64,000 nucleotides of DNA from Channallabes apus (taxonomy: Eukaryota; Chordata; Actinopteri; Siluriformes; Clariidae), in NCBI GenBank assembly GCA_030522415.1, contig CM060112.1:15005727-15069726 (forward strand), given 5' to 3'. Shown here piece by piece: positions 55,201 to 63,215 of this stretch. The translations under genes and the position numbers were made by a program. Within the stretch, counting starts at the first letter, position 1, and the number at the start of each line of letters is the position of its first letter. A model generated the notes under the pieces. The model saw only the letters and a program-made list of their open reading frames with translations, was not told where the DNA came from and made no database searches.

Positions 55201-58200
55201 ATGCCCGTGAGATTTAGCCACAAGTGCCTCTCTGCGGAAACCATCACAGCCATAGAACATCCGATAGAATGAGCCGTCTGCTTTTTTGAACAAAGAAACA
55301 AGTCTGTGGCCCGGTGTAATTCCAAGAACGCCCTATCTTCAAGAGCCCCGCCAGTGCTCAAGTCTCTCAGCAGGTCAACTTGGTAGGCCTGCAAAACCGC
55401 CATGGTGAGAAGTGGAACACCAACCTGACCTGCTGCCTGAAAAGCTCTTCCCTCCAGGGAAGATGAAAATCTACACAGCTTGGAAGGAAGTGTTAGCTCC
55501 AGGGAGAATGATGTCCCAGGAGAGAGGAATGGTGCCTGCAAGCGTCTCTTCTATCTGGGGCGTCATCATATAACTCCGCATCAACTATATTTTAATAAAT
55601 AAATATAAATATAGCTTACTCCATGAAAGAGTTAACTCTTACATTGCTAAGGAAAGGGAGAGAGCGTCGTTGAGGCTCCGCCCCCGGCCACCCGACAGAA
55701 ACCTGTCGTCTAATTTCGAGTGCTTGGAGGCTATTTCCATCTCAGCGGAAGCAAGAGAGGATTTCTATCCTGCCCATTCACAAGAAGCGCCAGGGCGTGC
55801 TTGAGAAGCGGATGGAGGAATTTCCAGATCCGGCGAGAGCGCGAGAGAAAGGAGGGGAAATCCGTCTCGTGTACTGTACATCTGCTAGATCCACGCGTAA
55901 GCCCCAGGAATGCGCTGCGGCTCGCGGCTTCTCTTTAAAGAATGCGACCTGCGCTCGAAGCACTTTAATCGAAACAGTAAGTGTGGAGAGTGCCCTTCGA
56001 AATGGATTTATCACACCGAGGGACACATCTCACTTGAAACTGAGTTAAACACTTTCTTATTTTTGCTGGTTTACACACACACATGCAAATACAAAACAGT
56101 CCTGAAGACAAAAAGATCTGAGTTCACTGTTTCTGGTTCACTCCTATTTACCTGCAGGTGCGCTTCATCAGATGACGTCACCTGACCGAGGTTATATATG
56201 CCAAAATTTGCCGTGTTTGATACACACATGCTTGACAACTGGCAACACAGCGTGTGTTTTCACGCAGCATCAAGTGTATGTTTTGAAAGGGAACTTATAG
56301 TATTGGCCATTTAGTTTTGAATAATTTACCTTTGACTAAAAATAAAATCTCAGGGGCCTCCGAGTGGCACAGTGGTAAAGTGCTCGTCCTATCATCCGGA
56401 GATCGCTGCTGTAACCTCTCGCAGCCGGCGGTCTAGAGAGCGCTGAATGGCCGAGGTCTCTCAGAGAGGAGGGATGAGAGGTACTTTATGCTCCCACATT
56501 AAACACAGCAGGGTGTCTGTGAGCTCAGGGGTGTCTGTGAGCTCACGCAAGCGAAAGGAGCGGATAGCGCTGTACTCCGAGTGTAACGCCGCCAGTAACA
56601 GTTCGAAATGATGTCGGTCGGCTGACGTCACGTGGTTCTGAGGAAACCCGTGATAGTCTTCGGCCCTCCCGACTGAGTGGTAGTAGTAGCTTAATGTGGG
56701 AGCCCCCTAGTGACGGGGAGGAATTGGACACGACTAAAGAGAGAAAAATTTGGGGAAAAAAATCTATTAAAAAAAACCTCACTTTATACTAAATCCAGAT
56801 ATTCTTGTGTGGTTCCCTTTACTGTAATTTATTTTGTTTTTAACCATTCCAATAGATGTGTTTAGAAAAACAGATCAAGAAAATTTTACACATAAAATAA
56901 TCGTCTAAGCTTTTATCAGTTCCTTCAGCAAAAGTTTTTAATTCTACTGAATCAATGGAGCCTCTCAAATGAGTGGCAAGACATCAAGTTTAAATGAGAA
57001 ATTCACTTGCCTTGACCTACTTCTCTGAAATCCAAGTCACATGAGCAGAAAAGTGAACAGTTCCCATGTTCCTGCAGCAGGCACAAGCAACAGCAAATCA
57101 GCTGGAGGAGGAGAAGCTAAAAAAGAAGCTAGAAGAGCTGATGAGTGACAGAGCAATGTCTTCAGATGAGGATGAGCCCAAGATAGCCACTCGGTCTAAG
57201 GGATCAGCTGTGAAAGGTTCCCAACACACAGAACAAGCATCATCAGTACAGGAAGCAGTCTATAGCTCCTCTAGTGATGAGATGCCTACAGAATCCCAAA
57301 AGGTACTAACACACATTTTACATAACCTGTGTTGATGTGAACTAAGAAATATTAATTCTGAGAAAACTTTCTGATTTATAACAGATAAATCAAATTTATC
57401 GCATCAACTCCAAAACTCAAAAATCCATCCTGATCATATTGCATATAATTTTTTTAAATCAAATATTAAAATTCTAAGTTGTATTTTCAACTATAAGCTG
57501 ATTGTGGTGGAAATAGTATTTAAAATACTCTCTTCACCTCTAAGACATTCCTTACAAACTCCTCTTTCAGGATAACTCCTACTCCATTTCTTTTCCTATC
57601 CACACCATGGTAAAACAATTTGAACCCTGAGCCTAAGCTTCTAGCCTTGCTACCTTTCCACCTGGTCTCCTGGACACAGAGTATATCCACCTTCCTTCTC
57701 TGCATCATATCAACCAACTCTCTTGCCTTCCCTGTCATAGTCCCAACATTCAAAGTCCCTACTTTCACTCCTAAACTCTTGCCTTTCCTTTTCTCTCTCT
57801 GCTTTCAACCACGCCTTCCTCCTCTCCTTTTTAGATGAACTACTATTACTTATTACTTTTCTACAGAATAACAGCATTATATTACTAATAATAATGATTG
57901 TCTAAAATAATGTATTACTCTGTGCTTACTTTTAGATTAGTATAGATTGTCAGTTGCCATATTAATAAGATGAACTTCTGTCCAATGAAAAAAAAATTAT
58001 AAAAAGTGAACATGATTACTTATGGAGCCCAGTACAGGAGTCATGCGGTAAAAAACAAACAAACAAAAAAACACGAACAAAACGTGCGCACTGAATACTA
58101 AACCGAGCATGCGGATTACTAAACCGTGAGCACGAATTATAAAACTGACATGCGTTTTTCCCACGTTAAAGTGAACGTGGGGCCGGGCTCAGAAAAACAC

Positions 58201-58565
58201 ATCTGGATGGGGGAACCAACTTTGACACAACACCAGTAAACTGATCATCGAAGCACCAAAATATGCAGATGCTTTACACACAATTAAAGCAAAAGTTACT
58301 CAAAAGTAATGCATATTTATTTTACTAGTTGATAATAGAAGTAAAGCATTACTATGATGGCAGTACTATATTATGTGACAGTTATAGAGTTACTTTAGTA
58401 GTTACTAAAAAAGTAATATAGTACAGTAATGCATTGTTATTCAATACAACACTATATGATAAGGAAATTACTCCCTGCATTACTCCCAACAGTGTACTGT
58501 ACTATGTAGTGTAGTGCACTGAGAATAACTGCAGTCCTTTAGGAAAGCTAATGAATCCCCCCCCC

Positions 58566-58605
<40 letters not shown>

Positions 58606-61600
58606 TTATAGTTATAGTATATCATCTCCTCTCAGCTAATAGCTGTTCCCTCTACATGACTTTCAGAGATCCACTGCAGCGGCTCTATGTGACATCACAA
58701 CCGAGGTTCTAAGAATCATTAATGCCACAGAAAATGCTATGAGTGAGTCGGCCCCCTCAAACCCTAATGAGAGACCTCAGTTAGCAGACACAGACGTAAA
58801 GCAAGCTGATGCTGCTTACAGGGAGCTTGAGGAAAATGTAAGCCTATTAATATTTTGCATACATACAGTCATAGAATAATATCATCCATATTCTGGGGTT
58901 TCATAGTCAATATGACTCAAAGTCCATTCATTTAGTTGGGTTTGTTTAGAATTTGTCAAACTGCTCAGTGTTAATAAAAGCAACATGGGTTAAAAGGTTC
59001 ATGGGGGACAGTTGTAAGCCAAGGATGGAGCTGCGTTTTGAACCCAGGGATGTGAAAGTATAGATAATCTGTCAAATTGTCATTAAAATGTATCCAGTAA
59101 AATATATATCGATTTAAAGCATCAACACCAGTGTCCTCAACAATGCTCCCGTAAGACCTCCTACCACATCCAATTCTATTCAGAAGAGGTTGCTAATTAG
59201 CTGATTAGGTTAATTAGCTGATTAGTTACATCAGATGTCCTGAGAAAACTAAAATGTGCATGACCGGAGCTCCTAACCCTCATCTACACCCTTTTAGCCT
59301 ACACACATCATTTACTCACTATAAGTTTGCTAAATGTCAAATATTTTAATCTTTTAAATTATAAAATATAAAAATAAAAAAATGTATATTATTAAATAAA
59401 GGCACAAATATGGTAAGCTTCAATAAATAATAAAATAAAATTACAAACTTTTAGAAATATCATGTAAAAGCTACACAATGCCAGAAGCATTTTTATGAGT
59501 GTATTAATAACTATAGTTTGAATTGAATAAATGAATCAGTAGGAAAATGTCTTATTAACCAATATTTACAGTTATATAACAATCATTATCTATTTGTTTT
59601 GCTGCTTAGCCAACTATGTTAGCTATCAGATCCAATTCTAGTCTAACCAAGCATTAGCATAAAAGGAAATTACTGTAGATCAAAGTTGTCCTTTAAACAG
59701 GCCGTGGCTTACTCCAGCATACTGGCCAGGGTGTTTATCCTCAAGTTGATGCTGACGTTTTGTGGTTTATTCCCATTTAGGTGCACACAGCTAGCCATAG
59801 CACTTACTACAGACGAAGAACTGGTATTTTTTTCTACATTGATGAATTTGGTTACTTCTTAATCAAACTAAAATGCTGGAGTAAATCTGTACGAAACAAA
59901 CATTTTATTATGTAGAACCACTGTAATTTACATCCTGTTCACTGTACTGTATATATTTTGTGAAGTAACAGTTCAGGGCTGGTATTTTCACAACACTGTC
60001 TGCTCTCTTTTAGGTCTATCTGACAGCAGGGAAGTCATTTGACATGGAGAAGAAGTTAAGGCAAATCGAACAGCGTGCTAAGAATAATTATACCGGCTTT
60101 CTTACTGACTCTGAGCTCTCTGAACTTGAAGATCAGCTTTTAGCAACTGCTGCCAAAGTGCACAACACAGAGAGTGAGGTAAGCTATTTTGAAATAAATC
60201 CTCCACTTGACGATATGTACATATGAAGGTTATATACAGTATACAGTGGTGTGAAAAACTAATGGCCCCCTCCTGATTTCTTATTCTTTTGCATGTTTGT
60301 CACACAAAATGTTTCTGATCATCAAACACATTTAACTATTAGTCAAATTTTCCCAAAAGTCTTTTGCAAATTACAAAAGACTTTTTTGCAATCATTGAGA
60401 TGTTTTTTAGCAAAGCTGAGACGAGCCTTAATGTTCTTTTTGCTTAAAAGTGGTTTGCGCCTTGGAAATCTGCCATGCAGGCCGTTTTTGCCCAGTCTCT
60501 TTCTTATGGTGGAGTCGTGAACACTGACCTTAATTGAGGCAAGTGAGGCCTGCAGTTCTTTAGATGTTGTCCTGCGGTCTTTTGTGGCCTCTCGGATGAG
60601 TCCTCTCTGTGCTCTTGGGGTAATTTTGGTCGGCCGGCCACTCCTGGGAAGGTTCACCACGGTTCCATGTTTTTGCCATTTGTGGATAATGGCTCTCACT
60701 GTGGTTCGCTGGAGTCCCAAAGCTTTAGAAATGGCTTTATAACCTTTACCAGACTGATAGATCTCAATTACTTTTGTTCTCATTTGTTCCTGAATTTCTT
60801 TGGATCTTGGCATGATGTCTAGCTTTTGGTCTCCTTCTCTGTGTCAGGTAGCTCCTTCAGTATTTAAGTGATTTCTTGATTGAAACAGGTGTGGCCATAA
60901 TCAGGCCTGGGGGTGACTACAGAAATTGAACTCAGGTGTGATAAACCACAGTTAAGTTATTTTTTAACAAGGGGGGGCAATCACTTTTTCACACAGGGCC
61001 ATGTATATTTGGAGTTTTTTTTCTCCCTTAATAACGTAAACCTTCATTTAAAACTGCATTTTGTGTTCAATTGTGTTATCTTTGACTAATAGGTAAATGT
61101 GTTTGATGATCAGAAACATTTTGTGTGACAAACATGCAAAAGAATAAGAAATCAGGAGGGGGGCAAATAGTTTTTCACACCACTGTATGTATTTAAGATA
61201 TTATTTATATATACAGTACATTATTAATGCCACTTTTAACCTCATCTCCTCTTAATGTATTGAAATGAAGTACATTTTTCCCGTCAGGTGTCAGACATTG
61301 AGAATAGAATCGCTGTTCTTAGTGCATCCGGACCATCAATAGATAAAGCCAAGAAAAAGGTAAACCGATGTTCACTTAAAACAACAGTGATATGTGAAAA
61401 GCAATATGAATTGTAATTATTTTAATAGTAATTACTAGGGGCATTCAAGCCAACCTGGGACTGTCGATTGTGCAGAATAACATTACACAGTTATGAGAAA
61501 AACTACCTTTATTTATCTATATAATCCCCTGCTACACTAATGCACATATCCCAGCCTCTTACTAGTGCTTGGACATCACGCAGACAATGCCTGCTTCACA

Positions 61601-62036
61601 AACCCTGGCCTCCCAGGAAGTCATTTAACAGCCAAAACATGTGGAATCTTTCCGAGGTCAGGACTGTGCAGGCAATAACTCCCAGTTTGTGAAATGTGCA
61701 AGTGGTGATCTTGACTAAATGTTTGTACAGTTCCAACAGACAGAAGCAACACATTACATGTTGATTTGCAAATAATAATTACTGTAGCCTACTTGAAGTC
61801 TTCTATAATTCCAAACAGTCTTATGCCAGAAATTTCATCACAAATCCTGGTTTGACTTGAACACCTACCATAATATCCAGAATTCAACTCCTTTGATGTT
61901 TTGGTTAATTGCATGTCATCATACTGTCTTCGTGTTATTTTAAACTACAGTGTATTATTTTCTGTATTTGCAGGCATCAAGTCTACAAAAAACAAGAAGG
62001 TTCCAAGACATGCCCATAAATAAAGTAAATTTTTAA
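40172..62036 (+). CDS. mlph: Melanophilin (Slac2-a), 14 coding exons
   Basis: Melanophilin bridges Rab27a on melanosomes to myosin Va and actin, so it controls pigment granule transport. Joined exons: 40172-40281, 41604-41825, 41914-42026, 42828-42869, 43012-43073, 48234-48323, 48410-48527, 50488-50681, 51572-51655, 57081-57302, 58667-58837, 60014-60178, 61288-61359, 61974-62036; all phases agree and total 575 codons. Start [18 protein letters not shown] matches the Slac2-a N-terminus. The Rab27-binding domain spans about 1-150, with a FYVE-like double zinc site (C64, C67, C81, C84, C89, C92, C104, C107) and [17 protein letters not shown] and [19 protein letters not shown] correspond to the middle myosin-binding part. 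Coiled coils follow (346-370, 480-540), with the family motif DSELSELED and [11 protein letters not shown]. All donors are GT except intron 7 (GC). The C-terminus is about 100 residues shorter than mammalian forms; see the donor at 62025. Confidence 0.93.
40746..41078 (+). mobile_element. Old, diverged SINE copy in mlph intron
   Basis: GGGTTCGATTCCTACAGTAC, GGAGTTTGCATGTTCAG and GAATAAGCGGTATAGAGAG keep the order of the main SINE family but with many changes and a GT run (40938-40960). No target duplication found. Confidence 0.75.
41139..41532 (-). mobile_element. Full-length SINE, minus orientation, 13-bp target duplication
   Basis: Body 41152-41519, from TTTTCTATACCGCTTAATCC to the head CCACTACACCACCGCGCCGCC. 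Flanked by TACCAATACACAT (41139-41151 and 41520-41532). Lies in the mlph intron just before exon 2. Confidence 0.94.
41604..41825 (+). CDS. mlph: mlph coding exon 2 (residues 37-111), zinc finger
   Basis: Acceptor CCTCTAG, donor AG|GTCAGA. Encodes all eight zinc-binding cysteines (CIRC, CLDC, CKTC, CDPC spacing). A SINE ends only 71 bp upstream of the acceptor. Confidence 0.95.
41914..42026 (+). CDS. mlph: mlph coding exon 3 (residues 111-149)
   Basis: Acceptor TTATACAG, donor G|GTGAGT. Encodes [20 protein letters not shown] then [11 protein letters not shown], the end of the Rab27-binding domain. Intron 2 is only 88 bp. Confidence 0.95.
42828..42869 (+). CDS. mlph: mlph coding exon 4 (residues 149-163)
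   Basis: A 42-bp microexon-sized segment (acceptor TTGTCCAG, donor A|GTGAGT) encoding [14 protein letters not shown]. Its phase fits both neighbours. Confidence 0.82.
43012..43073 (+). CDS. mlph: mlph coding exon 5 (residues 163-183)
   Basis: Acceptor TCACTGTTAG, donor CAG|GTAAAC. Encodes [21 protein letters not shown]. The following intron of 5.16 kb holds a SINE and two Tc1 elements. Confidence 0.85.
43794..44173 (+). mobile_element. SINE, slightly head-truncated, 13-bp target duplication
   Basis: Body 43807-44160, starting AGCACTGTCGCCTTGCACC (the A-box part is lost) and ending in GAATGAATGAATG. Flanked by AGTTTAACTACAT (43794-43806 and 44161-44173). Only 15 bp separate it from the Tc1 element at 44189. 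Confidence 0.93.
44189..45801 (+). mobile_element. Full-length Tc1-like transposon, family A copy 3, in mlph intron 5
   Basis: 1613 bp with both terminal repeats and TA on each side. Same orientation as mlph. Carries the only uninterrupted transposase frame of the window (44560-45582). Confidence 0.95.
44560..45582 (+). CDS. Tc1 transposase, complete 340-codon frame but D153N
   Basis: Starts [20 protein letters not shown] and ends KGGPTSY; same length as Sleeping Beauty. N-terminal paired helix-turn-helix about 1-110, with [20 protein letters not shown] in the second half. Catalytic domain motifs include the Gly-rich [22 protein letters not shown] (D244) and [18 protein letters not shown] (E279). 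At the first catalytic position the codon is AAC (Asn153, LWSNETK), where the copy at 37331 has GAC (Asp). DDE transposases need this Asp for metal binding, so the protein should bind DNA but not cut it. Confidence 0.93.
   Translation: MPRSKEIQEQMRTKVIEIYQSGKGYKAISKALGLQRTTVRVIIHKWQKHGTVVNLPRSGRPTEITPRAQRQLIREATKDPRTTSKELQASLASIKVSVHDSTIRKRLGKNGLHGRFPRHKPLLSKKNIKARVNFAKKHLNDCQDFWENTLWSNETKVELFGRCVSRYIWHKSNTAFQKKNIIPTVKYGGGSVMVWGCFAASGPGRLAVIDGTMNSTVYQKLLKENVRPSVCQLNLKRSWVLQQDNDPKHTSKSTSEWLKKNKMKTLEWPSQSPDLNPIEMLWHDLKKAVHARKPSNKAELQQFCKDEWAKIPPERCKRLVASYRKRLIAVIAAKGGPTSY
45852..46140 (-). repeat. Mariner/IS630-like remnant, related to 61440-61860
   Basis: Shares CTGCCTGCTTCACA, AACTCCCAG, GAAATGTGCAAGTGGTG, TGTTTGT-ACAGTTCC and CAAATCCTGGTTTGACTTGA, in order, with the sequence at 61580-61865. 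The minus frame (46086-45859, [20 protein letters not shown]) reads like part of a helix-turn-helix DNA-binding segment. Class is inferred only. Confidence 0.55.
46656..48190 (-). mobile_element. Tc1-like transposon, family B, decayed, in mlph intron 5
   Basis: Ends CAGTGGCTTGCAAAAGTATT and its inverse (one outer-end difference), with TA on both sides. Terminal repeats of about 200 bp. The transposase on the minus strand is split. Ends 43 bp before mlph exon 6. Confidence 0.94.
46860..47818 (-). pseudogene. Broken Tc1 transposase of family B
   Basis: N-terminal frame (47818-47453) starts [20 protein letters not shown] and holds the helix-turn-helix region. The C-terminal frame (47384-46860) has [17 protein letters not shown] and [17 protein letters not shown]. 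Between them the frame is broken near the LWSDE-like region, where the + strand still reads AAAAAGTTCAATTTTGGTCT. The usual PIENLW is PTENLR here. Not functional. Confidence 0.88.
48234..48323 (+). CDS. mlph: mlph coding exon 6 (residues 184-213)
   Basis: Encodes [20 protein letters not shown], equivalent to the conserved [12 protein letters not shown] of mammalian melanophilin. Acceptor CCACACCTAG; the donor is CAG|GCAAGA, a GC-type donor. A Tc1 element ends 43 bp upstream. Confidence 0.93.
48324..48409 (+). other. mlph: GC-AG intron of mlph
   Basis: This 86-bp intron begins GCAAGAAC after CAG and ends TTTCCATCTTTCAG. Flanking frames join in phase 0. GC donors with a CAG|GCAAG context are the usual form of the rare GC-AG class. 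Confidence 0.85.
48410..48527 (+). CDS. mlph: mlph coding exon 7 (residues 214-253)
   Basis: Acceptor CCATCTTTCAG, donor CCAG|GTTAAT. Encodes [15 protein letters not shown] and a His-rich stretch (HPHHHH), then a basic, serine-containing [11 protein letters not shown] that looks like a kinase site. The preceding intron is only 86 bp. Confidence 0.92.
48704..50260 (+). mobile_element. Tc1-like transposon, family C, decayed, in mlph intron 7
   Basis: Left end CAGTCTTATGCAAACGTTTA, right end TTTTTGCATAAGA next to TA, so the outermost bases of the right end are lost. Long terminal repeats share AACACAGTCTCTCTTG and CAATATTGTCAGCAAACATT-type segments. The transposase is broken. Confidence 0.9.
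49087..50037 (+). pseudogene. Broken Tc1 transposase of family C
   Basis: Pieces in several frames: [20 protein letters not shown] at 49087, [20 protein letters not shown] near 49497, [15 protein letters not shown] near 49770, and a tail [20 protein letters not shown] with [12 protein letters not shown] near 50033. Stops and frame changes separate them. Catalytic residues are recognisable but not in one frame. Confidence 0.85.
50488..50681 (+). CDS. mlph: mlph coding exon 8 (residues 253-317)
   Basis: Acceptor CTGTGTTTAG, donor CCA|GTATGC. Encodes [14 protein letters not shown] and the arginine-serine-rich [13 protein letters not shown], equivalent to the DTSDEESI and RRGRASSES segments of mammalian melanophilin. 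Confidence 0.9.
51572..51655 (+). CDS. mlph: mlph coding exon 9 (residues 318-345)
   Basis: Acceptor TTAAATGCAG, donor CAG|GTACTA. Encodes [20 protein letters not shown], matching the mammalian FELNKHISAVECLLTYLE. Confidence 0.93.
51736..52149. repeat. DNA transposon remnant, site of DIRS insertion
   Basis: CACTACATGGTCCAAAGTAT followed by TGGGACACCTGATCA resembles a common teleost non-autonomous transposon end. TATAGTATTGGCCATTTAG at 56297, beyond the DIRS element, looks like its inverted right end, which would make the DIRS element a nested insertion. Confidence 0.4.
52574..53453 (-). pseudogene. DIRS tyrosine recombinase, broken
   Basis: The frame at 53453-53169 holds the helical N-terminal core-binding part ([39 protein letters not shown]). 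The catalytic part follows in two other frames: [10 protein letters not shown] with the first catalytic Arg, and further on [16 protein letters not shown] (H-x-x-R) and [13 protein letters not shown] (Tyr). At least two frame changes separate them. Confidence 0.83.
53799..54631 (-). pseudogene. DIRS reverse transcriptase and RNase H region, broken
   Basis: [12 protein letters not shown] and [13 protein letters not shown] (54631-54425), then [14 protein letters not shown] and [15 protein letters not shown] (54361-54155), are RT fingers and palm motifs. The catalytic xxDD block is not recognisable. The next frame (54158-53799), with [15 protein letters not shown] and LDLFA-like VDLFAS, matches the RNase H-like region of DIRS elements. 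Confidence 0.83.
54933..55541 (-). pseudogene. DIRS gag-like ORF fragment
   Basis: A 202-codon frame with [50 protein letters not shown] and [17 protein letters not shown], the typical pattern of the first ORF of vertebrate DIRS elements. The natural start is probably upstream and lost. Confidence 0.75.
56351..56765 (+). mobile_element. Second SINE family, in mlph intron 9
   Basis: Begins GGGGCCTCCGAGTGGCACAG and GGTAAAGTGCTCG (A-box-like), is GC-rich against its surroundings, contains a short tandem duplication (TGTCTGTGAGCTCA, 56513 and 56531) and ends GAAAAATTTGGGGAAAAAAATC, an A-rich tail. Layout fits a tRNA-derived SINE; unrelated to the other SINE family here. Confidence 0.65.
57081..57302 (+). 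CDS. mlph: mlph coding exon 10 (residues 346-419)
   Basis: Encodes [20 protein letters not shown] followed by an acidic, serine-rich region. The acceptor is a tandem CAGCAG, so splicing could also start at 57078 and add one Gln. Donor AAG|GTACTA. The preceding intron of 5.4 kb contains a DIRS element. Confidence 0.92.
57515..57838 (-). mobile_element. RTE-type LINE fragment, endonuclease start
   Basis: Minus-strand frame 57768-57520 starts [20 protein letters not shown], then [12 protein letters not shown] (N and E of an AP endonuclease active site) and [10 protein letters not shown]. Only the 5' part of the endonuclease is present. Lies in mlph intron 10. Confidence 0.85.
58566..58604. repeat. 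AAT microsatellite
   Basis: About 12 AAT units following a C run, 60 bp upstream of mlph exon 11. Confidence 0.9.
58667..58837 (+). CDS. mlph: mlph coding exon 11 (residues 420-476)
   Basis: Acceptor GACTTTCAG, donor AAT|GTAAGC. Encodes [20 protein letters not shown] and a polar linker ending YRELEEN. Confidence 0.9.
60014..60178 (+). CDS. mlph: mlph coding exon 12 (residues 477-531)
   Basis: Acceptor CTCTTTTAG, donor GAG|GTAAGC. Encodes [20 protein letters not shown] and [20 protein letters not shown], the conserved C-terminal coiled coil. Confidence 0.94.
60244..61185 (-). mobile_element. Non-autonomous Tc1-like element, family A copy 4, fills mlph intron 12
   Basis: 942 bp with ends CAGTGGTGTGAAAAACTAAT and its inverse, and TA on both sides. 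Keeps the transposase N-terminus (60813-60346, about 140 codons of family sequence), then the catalytic domain is missing. A filler around 60360-60395 contains a short inverted AAAGACTTTTGCAA/TTGCAAAT-type duplication at the deletion joint. The intron (60179-61287) is 85% transposon. Confidence 0.93.
61288..61359 (+). CDS. mlph: mlph coding exon 13 (residues 532-555)
   Basis: Acceptor TTCCCGTCAG, donor AAG|GTAAAC. Encodes [15 protein letters not shown], equivalent to mammalian VSDIESRIAALRAAG. Confidence 0.94.
61440..61865 (-). repeat. Mariner/IS630-like remnant, related to 45852-46140
   Basis: Starts GGGGCATTCAAGCCAACCTG and ends GACTTGAACACC. Shares several ordered blocks with the mlph intron 5 remnant. 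No frame is open. Lies in mlph intron 13, ending about 110 bp before exon 14. Confidence 0.5.
61974..62036 (+). CDS. mlph: mlph coding exon 14 (residues 556-575 and stop)
   Basis: Acceptor TGTATTTGCAG. Encodes [20 protein letters not shown] and a stop. AAA|GTAAAT at 62024/62025 is a usable donor, so this may be read-through of an exon that normally splices to downstream exons. Confidence 0.75.
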   Translation, partial: ASSLQKTRRFQDMPINKVNF

Positions 62037-62191
62037 ACAAGGAGGCACTTCTTAAAAAATTATTTTCTTCACACCACTGCTTTACTTTATCCTGCAATGT
62101 ATAAAAATACATGGAAAAAAATTGTGCTTCTAAAATCATTATTCTAGCTCATATTATTATCAGTTATCATTGATGTTTTCTGCTTCTTTAG

Positions 62192-62197
62192 AATAAA
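62192..62197 (+). terminator. Candidate mlph polyA signal
   Basis: AATAAA about 155 bp after the stop at 62036, in AT-rich sequence. ATTAAA at 62306 is a second option. Relevant only if the transcript ends in exon 14. Confidence 0.4.
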
Positions 62198-62770
62198 AAT
62201 GTGTTTTGGCTATGATTCTCCAAAACTCATATTTCTTGTGTAAAAGCTATAAAAAAGTATTGTGTGCCTAAAACCAACCCACCATGTGTACTGTTCTTCA
62301 CTTAATTAAAGTATCTGCACAGCCCAGACATCCCGTAGAAGATGTGATTTTTCATTTATTGATCAGGTTAGGACTTAGTTGCTTATTAGGAAGCTAGGAT
62401 TTACAGCACAGTGTCTGCTGTGATACAGCACTCCTTAAGCACTGAGTGAGGGGCCAAGCACAAGGGCAAGTAACTGCAGTTTTGGAATGCTGGAGCATGA
62501 AACCCATGCACTACCGATCTGTTACACAGAGACTTGACCTTTGAGACAGCGCTATCCCACTATTATTTAGACATACTTGCTGGCACAATTATATTAAACA
62601 GTAAGTACACAATATTTAAACATGTATTAATTACTGCTAACTACAGGTATGTAAGTGTACTGATTAGTGATAGCAGCATTTGGCATTGTATACATTTGGA
62701 TAGGAACGCATGGAAATATCAGGCATACAGTAATGCTAATTATTTCAGGTTAATATATACAATATCTGTA

Positions 62771-63215
62771 CAGGCCAGTGGTGAGACCAGCGATGCTCTA
62801 CGGCTTAGAGACAGTGGCACTGAAGAAAAGACAGGAGGCAGAGTTGGAGGTAGCAGAGCTGAAGATGTTGAGGTTCTCCTTGGGAGTGACAAGGATGGAT
62901 AGGATCAAGAATGAGTTCATCAGAGGGACAACTCGTGTGAGATGTTTTGGAGATAAAGTCAGAGAGGCCAGATTGAGGTGGTTTGGACATGTTCAGAGGA
63001 GAGAGTGTGAATATATCAGTAGAAGGATGTTGAGGTTGGAACTGCCAGGCAGGAGGTCTAGAGGAAGACCAAAGAGGAGATTTATGGATGCAGTGAGAGA
63101 GGACATGAAGTTAGTGGGTGTGAGAGAAGAGGATGCAGAGGAGAGGGTTAGATGGAGGCAGATGATTCGCTGTGGCGACCCCTGAAAGGGAACAGCCGAA
63201 AGACAAAGAAGATGA
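62771..63215 (+). mobile_element. RTE-type LINE 3' end
   Basis: Frame 62778-63185 reads RPAMLYGLETVALKKRQEAE, MLRFSLGVTRMDRIKNEFIR, LRWFGHVQRRE and GRPKRRFMDAVREDMKLVGV, the conserved C-terminal block of RTE-type reverse transcriptase proteins. It ends just before GAAAGGGAACAGCCGAAAGA, the usual 3' end of such elements. Strongly 5'-truncated. Confidence 0.88.

Larger units (their letters stand above)
52150..56294 (-). mobile_element. DIRS-like tyrosine-recombinase retrotransposon, decayed
   Basis: DIRS elements integrate with a tyrosine recombinase instead of a DDE integrase and have inverted instead of direct terminal repeats. Both are seen here: the ends match in inverted orientation (about 52200-52350 against 56127-56270, sharing GCATATATAAC, GATGAAGCG, ACCTGCAGGT and GCTGCGTGAAAAC). 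On the minus strand, gag-like, RT, RNase H-like and recombinase segments follow in order. A short inverted repeat (TGTTCCCTGAAAAAGCGGGA and its inverse, about 52172 and 52412) sits at the left end. Many stops and frameshifts disable it. It is antisense to mlph, in intron 9 between exons 9 and 10. Confidence 0.88.
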
